Source: Rhodanobacter thiooxydans
GTDB taxonomy: Bacteria > Pseudomonadota > Gammaproteobacteria > Xanthomonadales > Rhodanobacteraceae
Assembly (NCBI RefSeq): GCF_030291135.1
Contig: NZ_CP127409.1
Span: forward strand, 1,426,001-1,490,000
Direction of reading: 5' to 3'
Length of the DNA: 64,000 nt
This document shows positions 58,421 to 64,000 of this stretch, piece by piece; position 1 is the stretch's first letter, and each line of letters starts with the position of its first letter. Below the pieces are notes generated by a model. It did not search any database. It saw nothing but the letters and a program-made list of their open reading frames with translations, and was not told the origin of the DNA. Both the position numbers and the translations under genes were made by a program.

Positions 58421-59695
58421 ATGAGTCGCACTCTCGCCGAATGGCTGGCGTACCAGGAACACGTCAACATCCACAGCGTCGAGCTGGGGCTCGAACGGGT
58501 ACGCGAGGTGTGGCAACGGATGGGTGCGCCGGCGCCGGCGCAGCGGGTGATCACCGTCGGTGGCACCAATGGCAAGGGTTCCACCGTCGCTCTGCTGGAG
58601 GCGATGTTGCGTGCCGCCGGCTTGCGCGTGGGTGCATTCACCTCACCGCACCTGCTGGACTACAACGAGCGCGTGCGCATCGACGGCGCGGATGCCGACG
58701 ATGCCGCGCTGGTCGCCTCGTTCGAGCGGATCGAGGCGGTGCGCGGCGATGTTCCGCTGACCTATTTCGAATTCGGCACGCTGGCCGCGCTGGACCTGTT
58801 CGCCCGCGCCGGGGTCGACGTGGCGCTGCTGGAGGTGGGGCTTGGCGGGCGGCTGGATGCGGTCAACATCATCGACGCCGACGTGGCGGTGATCACCACG
58901 GTGGATCTGGACCACATGGAGTGGCTCGGCCCGGACCGCGACAGCATCGGCCGCGAGAAGGCCGGCATCGCGCGAGCGGGTCGCCCGGCGATCGTGGGCG
59001 AGCTGGAGCCGCCGACCGGTTTGCTCGATGCGCTCGCCGGCTGCGGCGCACGGGTCGAGCGGGCCGGCATCGATTTCAGCGTCGAGCGGCACCAGGACGG
59101 CTGGCGCTGGCGCCACCGCGACGGCAGCGCGATGGAACTGCCCGATCCTGCGCTGGCAGCGCCGGTGCAATACGCCAACGCGGCGACGGCGATCGCCGCG
59201 CTGCGCGCGCTCGGTCTGCAAACATTGACGCCCAGCGCCCTCTTCGCGGCGGTCAGCGCCGGCCTGCACGAGGTACGGGTACAGGCGCGGTTACAGTCGA
59301 TCGGCGGCGAGCCGCCAGTGATCGTGGACGTGGGCCACAACCCGCAGGCCGCCCGCGCGCTGGCCGAATGGCTGGATGCGCAGCCGCCGGCACGGGTGCA
59401 TGTGGTGTATGGCGCGCTGGCGGACAAGGACGTGGCCGGGGTGATCGGCGCGCTCGGCACGCGCATCAACCACTGGCACCTGGCCGGACTGGATCAGGCC
59501 ACCCCGCGCGGCATGCCGGTGGCGGCACTGGCCGCGGTCCTGCAACAGGCCCTGCCGCAGGCGTCCTACGACGTGCATGCCGACGTGGCCGCCGCGCTGG
59601 CGGTGGCACGCACGACGGCGCAGCCGGGCGAACGCATCCTGGCGTTCGGCTCGTTTTTCGTAGCCAGCGCGGTGCTCGCTGAACGCATCGGCTGA
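58421..59695 (+). CDS. folC: Bifunctional dihydrofolate/folylpolyglutamate synthase
   Basis: A 424-residue Mur-ligase-like enzyme that adds glutamate to dihydropteroate and to folates. The P-loop is GGTNGKGST (47-55), with ITTVDLDHMEWLG and VDVGHNPQAARAL further on. ATG 58421 gives the standard start MSRTLAEWL. In many gammaproteobacteria it follows accD; here 51.7 kb lie between. It heads the folC-SPOR-cvpA-purF group. Confidence 0.96.
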   Translation: MSRTLAEWLAYQEHVNIHSVELGLERVREVWQRMGAPAPAQRVITVGGTNGKGSTVALLEAMLRAAGLRVGAFTSPHLLDYNERVRIDGADADDAALVASFERIEAVRGDVPLTYFEFGTLAALDLFARAGVDVALLEVGLGGRLDAVNIIDADVAVITTVDLDHMEWLGPDRDSIGREKAGIARAGRPAIVGELEPPTGLLDALAGCGARVERAGIDFSVERHQDGWRWRHRDGSAMELPDPALAAPVQYANAATAIAALRALGLQTLTPSALFAAVSAGLHEVRVQARLQSIGGEPPVIVDVGHNPQAARALAEWLDAQPPARVHVVYGALADKDVAGVIGALGTRINHWHLAGLDQATPRGMPVAALAAVLQQALPQASYDVHADVAAALAVARTTAQPGERILAFGSFFVASAVLAERIG

Positions 59696-59725
59696 GGGTG
59701 ACTCATGGCGCCCGGCGCAGGCAGG

Positions 59726-59731
59726 TATAAT
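59726..59731 (+). promoter_or_regulatory. TATAAT -10 candidate before the SPOR gene
   Basis: A perfect TATAAT lies 40 bases before the SPOR-protein start, between folC and that gene, with a GCGCCG discriminator after it. A matching -35 element is not clear. Confidence 0.4.
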
Positions 59732-59771
59732 CGCGCCGTTGTGCCCGCGTTTGCCGCCCTGGAGCGAAAAC

Positions 59772-60818
59772 TTGAAAACACGCCTGCTGGGAGCCGCCGT
59801 CCTGATCGCGCTGGCGGTTCTGTTCGTGCCCATGTTCTTTTCCAGTACCCCGCCGGCTCCGGGTGGCGACCAAGCGGTCAGCCTGGCGATCCCGCCGGCA
59901 CCCGATCGCGACCTGCAGACCCGCACCATGAGCCTGGCGCCGGATGCCCCCGCCAGCGGGGCGAGCGCCACCACCGTGCAGACGCCGTCGGTGACGTCGG
60001 TGACGCCGGCGTCGGGCGACAGGCTGGCCACGGTGGACATCGGTTCCAGCCGCCCGCGTGACGTCGAGACCGACCCCGAAGCCGGCAAGCCGCCGCAACC
60101 GACCACGGTGACCGCCGGTTCGGGCGTGTCGCCGAGCCAGCCGGTGATCCCGCAGCGGACCACGCCGCCGCAGGCTGCAGCGAACACCGGCGCAGCCGTG
60201 GCGACGAAGCCGACGGTGGTTGCCACGCCGACCCGGCCGGCCGTGGCGGCACCGTCCGCACCTGCATCGGTGACGCCCACCGCAGCACGCGGCAGCTACA
60301 CGCTCAACCTCAGTGCGTATGCGAGTGCAGCCGGCGCCACCAGCCTGGAACGCCGCGTACGCGACCTGGGTTATCCGGTCAGCGGCCATGCCATCACCCA
60401 GGCGGGCAAGTCGCGCACCCTGGTCATTGCCGGGCCGTTCGAGACGCGCACCGCGGCCGAGGCCGCGCGGCTGAAGATCACCCAGTCGATCCCTGGCGTG
60501 CCGGCCCGGCTGGAACAGGACGCCAGCCGCGAAAGCAGCGCGGCGGCGACCCCGCCAGCTGCCGCCACGACCACCGCCAGGGCGGGTGGCTGGGCCGTGC
60601 AGCTGGCGGCGATGGGCGACCAGGCCGATGCGAATGCGCTGCGTGACAAGTTGCGTGCGAACGGTTTCGACGGCTTCGTCGATGCGGTGCAGTCCGGCGG
60701 CAGGCGTTTGTGGCGCGTGCGTGCCGGCCCGCAGACCCAGCGTGACGACGCGCAGCGCGTGCACGACCAGATCAAGGCGAAGCTGGGCATCGACGGCAAC
60801 GTCGTGCCGGTGCCCTGA
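59772..60818 (+). CDS. Membrane-anchored protein with two SPOR domains (DedD position)
   Basis: A 348-residue protein with one N-terminal helix (RLLGAAVLIALAVLFVPMFF), a long Pro/Ala/Thr-rich periplasmic linker and two C-terminal SPOR-like repeats (about 190-265 and 275-348). SPOR domains bind denuded septal peptidoglycan, and this is the DedD position of the folC-cvpA-purF cluster. The start is a TTG at 59772 with GGAG at 7 bases; the usual enterobacterial DedD has one SPOR domain. Confidence 0.85.
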   Translation: MKTRLLGAAVLIALAVLFVPMFFSSTPPAPGGDQAVSLAIPPAPDRDLQTRTMSLAPDAPASGASATTVQTPSVTSVTPASGDRLATVDIGSSRPRDVETDPEAGKPPQPTTVTAGSGVSPSQPVIPQRTTPPQAAANTGAAVATKPTVVATPTRPAVAAPSAPASVTPTAARGSYTLNLSAYASAAGATSLERRVRDLGYPVSGHAITQAGKSRTLVIAGPFETRTAAEAARLKITQSIPGVPARLEQDASRESSAAATPPAAATTTARAGGWAVQLAAMGDQADANALRDKLRANGFDGFVDAVQSGGRRLWRVRAGPQTQRDDAQRVHDQIKAKLGIDGNVVPVP

Positions 60819-60855
60819 GCATGCCGATACCGAGACCGGCACGCGGAGCAGGCGG

Positions 60856-61476
60856 ATGAACTGGACCGACTACATCATCATCGGCGTGCTGGCCCTGTCG
60901 GTCTTCGTGGGGTTGTGGCGCGGCCTGATCTCCGAAGTGCTGGCACTGGCGATCTGGATCGCCGCGTTCTGGGTGGCATGGATGCTCGGCCCGGCGGCGG
61001 CCGGGCGCCTGGAGCACGTGATTGAACTGCCATCGGCGCGGATCATCGTGGGCTATGGACTCTGCTTCGTCGTCGTGCTGATCCTAGGTGCGTTGCTGCG
61101 TTTCGTGATCAGCAGGCTGATCGAGAGCACCGGGCTGTCTGGCACCGACCGGTTGCTGGGCATGTTGTTCGGCTTCGCACGCGGCGTACTGGTGGTGGCC
61201 CTGCTGGTATTCCTGGTCGGATTCACCGCGTTCACGCGCGATCCGTGGTGGCGGCAGTCGGTGCTGCTGCCGCGTTTCCAGCATGTGGCGGTCTGGCTGG
61301 GCCAGCAGGTGCCGCCCAGCGTGCGCGGGTACCTCCATCCGCCGGCGGTGCTAGCTCACCTGTCCAGCTTGCCGGCTGCATTGCCGGCCCCCATATCGGG
61401 CAAGACGCCCGCACCGGCGGCAACCGCGGTGCACCCGGCGGCAGCCAGCACGGCCGGCACGCACCGGACTTTCTGA
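60856..61476 (+). CDS. cvpA: CvpA family membrane protein
   Basis: A 206-residue inner-membrane protein with four helices (start MNWTDYIIIGVLALSVFVGLW), of the CvpA/colicin V production family, plus an Ala/Pro-rich C-terminal tail. In enterics it supports colicin V export and bile tolerance. It lies between the SPOR gene and purF, 28 bases before purF, as in the conserved gene order. Confidence 0.93.
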   Translation: MNWTDYIIIGVLALSVFVGLWRGLISEVLALAIWIAAFWVAWMLGPAAAGRLEHVIELPSARIIVGYGLCFVVVLILGALLRFVISRLIESTGLSGTDRLLGMLFGFARGVLVVALLVFLVGFTAFTRDPWWRQSVLLPRFQHVAVWLGQQVPPSVRGYLHPPAVLAHLSSLPAALPAPISGKTPAPAATAVHPAAASTAGTHRTF

Positions 61477-61504
61477 ACATATCCTCTGAAGCAGGCAACA
61501 AACC

Positions 61505-62980
61505 ATGTGCGGAATCATCGGCATTGTCGGTACCACCGAAGTGGCATCGGCGCTCTATGACGGCCTGACGGTGCTGCAGCATCGCGGCCAGGACGCGGCC
61601 GGGATCGCCACCGTGGACGGCGCGCGGCTGCGCCTGCACAAGGGCAACGGACTGGTGCGCGACGTGTTCGGGCAGAGCGCAATGAGCGGCCTGCGCGGGC
61701 GCATCGGCATCGGCCACTGCCGTTACCCCACCGCCGGCTCGGAAGGCTCGTCCGAGGCCCAGCCGTTCTACGTCAACTCGCCGTACGGCATCGCCTTCGC
61801 GCACAACGGCAACCTGGTCAACACCGACGCGCTGCGCCGCGAGATGTTCCAGGACGACCGTCGCCACATCAACACCGATTCCGATTCCGAGGTGCTGCTG
61901 AACGTACTGGCGCACGAGCTGCAGATTCAGGACCGCATGGCGTTGACCCCCGACCACATCTTCAAGGCAGTCGCCGGCGTGCACGCGCGCGCCCGCGGCG
62001 GCTATGCCTGCATCGCGCTGCTGCTGGGCTACGGCCTGATCGCGTTCCGCGACCCGAACGGCATCCGCCCGCTGGTGCTGGGCGAGCGGATCAGCGGCGA
62101 AGGCCGCGAATACGCAGTGGCATCGGAGTCGGTGGCGCTGGACATCCTCGGCTTCAAGCGCATCCGCGACGTGGCGCCGGGCGAGGCGGTGATCATCACC
62201 GACGACGGCCAGCTGCATACCCGCCGCTGCGCCGAGGGCGCGCCGCATACACCGTGCATCTTCGAATACGTCTACCTGGCGCGGCCTGATTCGATGATCG
62301 AGGACGTCTCGGTGTACAAGGCGCGCCTGCGCATGGGCGAGAAGCTGGCCGAGAAGATCCTGCGCGAGCGGCCCGACCACGGCATCGACGCGGTGATCCC
62401 GATCCCCGACACCGCGCGCACCGCCGCCAGCGCGCTGGCCGGTGCGCTCGGCGTGCCGTTCCGCGAGGGCTTCGTCAAGAACCGTTACATCGGCCGCACC
62501 TTCATCATGCCGGGGCAGGGCGAGCGGGTGAAATCGGTGCGCCGCAAGCTCAACGCGATCGACCTGGAGTTCCGCAAGAAGAACGTGCTGCTGGTGGACG
62601 ACTCGATCGTGCGCGGCACCACCTCGAAGCAGATCATCCAGATGGCCCGCGACGCCGGCGCGAAGAACGTCTACTTCGCCTCTGCCGCGCCGCCGGTACG
62701 CTACCCGAACGTGTACGGCATCGACATGCCGTCGGCCTCGGAACTGGTCGCCGCGGGGCGCACCGAGAAGGAGATCGAGCAGACGCTGGGCGCCGACTGG
62801 CTGATCTATCAGGACCTGAAGGACCTGGTCTGGGCTGTGCAGGATGGCAACGAGGAGCTGAAGCAGTTCGACACCTCGTGCTTCTCCGGCGAATACGTCA
62901 CCGGCCTCGACCAGAGCTACCTGGAGCAGATCGAGATGCTGCGTTCGGACGACGCCAAGGCCGCGCGGCGGGCGGTCTGA
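61505..62980 (+). CDS. purF: Amidophosphoribosyltransferase
   Basis: A 491-residue enzyme making phosphoribosylamine from PRPP and glutamine, the first step of purine synthesis. The glutaminase nucleophile Cys2 is exposed as MCGIIGIVG, and the PRPP motif is [16 protein letters not shown]. It follows cvpA, in the conserved order folC-dedD-cvpA-purF. Confidence 0.98.
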   Translation: MCGIIGIVGTTEVASALYDGLTVLQHRGQDAAGIATVDGARLRLHKGNGLVRDVFGQSAMSGLRGRIGIGHCRYPTAGSEGSSEAQPFYVNSPYGIAFAHNGNLVNTDALRREMFQDDRRHINTDSDSEVLLNVLAHELQIQDRMALTPDHIFKAVAGVHARARGGYACIALLLGYGLIAFRDPNGIRPLVLGERISGEGREYAVASESVALDILGFKRIRDVAPGEAVIITDDGQLHTRRCAEGAPHTPCIFEYVYLARPDSMIEDVSVYKARLRMGEKLAEKILRERPDHGIDAVIPIPDTARTAASALAGALGVPFREGFVKNRYIGRTFIMPGQGERVKSVRRKLNAIDLEFRKKNVLLVDDSIVRGTTSKQIIQMARDAGAKNVYFASAAPPVRYPNVYGIDMPSASELVAAGRTEKEIEQTLGADWLIYQDLKDLVWAVQDGNEELKQFDTSCFSGEYVTGLDQSYLEQIEMLRSDDAKAARRAV

Positions 62981-63002
62981 GCCAGCGTCCGGGCGGCGCG
63001 CC

Positions 63003-63812
63003 ATGACCGACCTGCATGCCGCCGCCAAGCGCTGCCTCGAGGCCGCCGACCCGGCTGAAAAGCTGCGCCTCACCCACGAAACCTGGCAGGCCTTCCGCGC
63101 GGGCGAATGGCGTGCGGACCCCGCATCGCCGCCGCCCGAGCCGATCGGCCCGCCCGGTCGGCCGGCAAAACCGCAACTGGTCAACGCCCGTCAGCTGCCG
63201 CAGCGTGGACTGGGCAGCGAAGCAGGCCGCGTCGCCCTGGTGCACGCGGTGGCGCACATCGAGTTCAACGCGATCAACCTGGCCTGGGACGCGGTGTATC
63301 GTTTCCGCGGCATGCCGGCGGACTATTACCGCGACTGGGCCAGCTGTGCCCATGACGAAGCGCGCCACTTCGCGCTGCTATCCGACCGGTTGGCCGAGCT
63401 GGGTCACGCCTACGGCGACTTCGACGCCCACGACGGCCTGTGGGCGATGGCCGAGAAGACCGCCGATAGCGACACCGCGCGGATGGCGCTGGTACCGCGA
63501 GTGCTGGAGGCGCGCGGGCTGGACGTCACCCCCGGCATGATCGAACGGCTGCGCGGACTCGGCGACGAACGCACGGTGGCGATCCTGGAGGTGATCCTGC
63601 GCGAGGAAGTGGCCCACGTCGCCGCCGGCACCCGCTGGTACCTGTACTGCTGCGAGCGCGACAACCTCGACCCGATCGAGACGTTCTTCACCCTGCTGCG
63701 CGACTACATGGGCGTGAGCCTGCGCGGGCCGTTCAATCGGCCGGCGCGGCTTGAGGCGGGTTTTGTCGAAGAGGAGCTCGACCGGCTGGCCGCCTTGGCT
63801 CCGACCGGCTGA
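63003..63812 (+). CDS. DUF455 ferritin-like protein
   Basis: A 269-residue helical protein of the DUF455 (ferritin-like, MiaE-related) family. Metal ligands Glu and His are in HAVAHIEFNAIN, ASCAHDEARHFALL and VILREEVAHVAAG, giving a probable di-iron site. Function is unknown. It lies 22 bases after purF and may be cotranscribed. Confidence 0.88.
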   Translation: MTDLHAAAKRCLEAADPAEKLRLTHETWQAFRAGEWRADPASPPPEPIGPPGRPAKPQLVNARQLPQRGLGSEAGRVALVHAVAHIEFNAINLAWDAVYRFRGMPADYYRDWASCAHDEARHFALLSDRLAELGHAYGDFDAHDGLWAMAEKTADSDTARMALVPRVLEARGLDVTPGMIERLRGLGDERTVAILEVILREEVAHVAAGTRWYLYCCERDNLDPIETFFTLLRDYMGVSLRGPFNRPARLEAGFVEEELDRLAALAPTG

Positions 63813-63832
63813 CGAACCCGTGCGGAACACAC

Positions 63833-63856
63833 AAAAAAGCCGGCGCGAGGCCGGCT
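63833..63856 (-). terminator. Rho-independent terminator of the tRNA-Pro gene
   Basis: On the minus strand AGCCGGC / GCCGGCT with a 5-base loop is followed by five or six T residues, 13 bases beyond the CCA end of the tRNA. It lies within the gap to the convergent DUF455 gene. Confidence 0.9.
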
Positions 63857-63869
63857 TGATCGTCGAATT

Positions 63870-63946
63870 TGGTCGGGGTGACAGGATTCGAACCTGCGAC
63901 TTCTACGTCCCGAACGTAGCGCTCTACCAGGCTGAGCTACACCCCG
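63870..63946 (-). tRNA. tRNA-Pro (anticodon CGG)
   Basis: A complete 77-base tRNA on the minus strand. The acceptor stem pairs CGGGGTG with CACCCCG; the anticodon stem is CTACG / CGTAG with loop TTCGGGA, so the anticodon is CGG (reads CCG codons). D-arm AGCTCAGCCTGGTAGAGCG and T-arm GCAGGTTCGAATCCTG are normal. The CCA end is encoded. Confidence 0.97.
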
Positions 63947-63959
63947 TGGGAAGCCGCGT

Positions 63960-63988
63960 ATCTTAATCGCCGATCGGGGGCTTGGCAA
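63960..63988 (-). promoter_or_regulatory. Promoter of the tRNA-Pro gene
   Basis: On the minus strand TTGCCA (63988-63983) and TAAGAT (63965-63960) are 17 bp apart, 13 bases before the tRNA 5' end. A G+C-rich spacer and the GCGGCT-type discriminator fit a stable RNA promoter. Confidence 0.8.
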
Positions 63989-64000
63989 CAGGTTCGATGC

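Overview
The window reads as a high-G+C gammaproteobacterial chromosome of the Xanthomonadales type, most likely Rhodanobacteraceae (Rhodanobacter or Dyella-like). This is inferred from the fimV-truA-trpF-trpBA-accD order, a TrpR-family regulator in front of hisG, the Zur form, a high-potential iron-sulfur protein, a small THX ribosomal protein and dense GC-biased coding. No search could be run. No insertion sequence, phage, integrase, rRNA or CRISPR array was seen.

Left end (1-7.1 kb): the 3' part of fimV, then truA, trpF, a cupin-type hydroxylase, trpB, trpA and accD, nearly all translationally coupled. Behind accD lies a 300 bp array of three equally built 47 bp units full of DnaA-box-like nonamers. 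Next (7.1-14.7 kb) come a glycosyltransferase/PAP2 pair, periplasmic and outer-membrane proteins, gltX, and a zinc block (zur, a MerC-like protein behind a Zur-type operator, a CDF exporter), then the THX protein and its terminator. The complete histidine operon (14.8-22.3 kb) starts with a TrpR-family repressor gene behind two palindromes and runs hisGDCBHAF-hisIE.

The middle (22.3-52 kb) is mixed housekeeping and envelope content: an unusual M48 peptidase with a pilin-like tail, a caspase-like C13 peptidase, methionine-salvage genes mtnBDC, a HiPIP, two APC permeases, 3-hydroxyanthranilate dioxygenase, parE, two ABC exporters, lipoprotein-type MsrA, arylamine N-acetyltransferase, a secreted or anchored barnase-like RNase with its barstar, a POT peptide transporter, a serine hydrolase, an esterase and a large MscS channel. 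From 52 to 58.3 kb there is a metal block: arsH divergent from arsC-acr3-arsR, followed by a cueR-like gene and a copper ATPase with two YHS domains. An exact REP-type inverted repeat precedes it.

Right end (58.4-64 kb): folC, a double-SPOR protein, cvpA, purF, a DUF455 protein and tRNA-Pro(CGG). In many gammaproteobacteria folC-dedD-cvpA-purF directly follow accD. Here about 51.7 kb separates them, so the ancestral cluster appears split, with the DnaA-box array at one edge and the metal block at the other.
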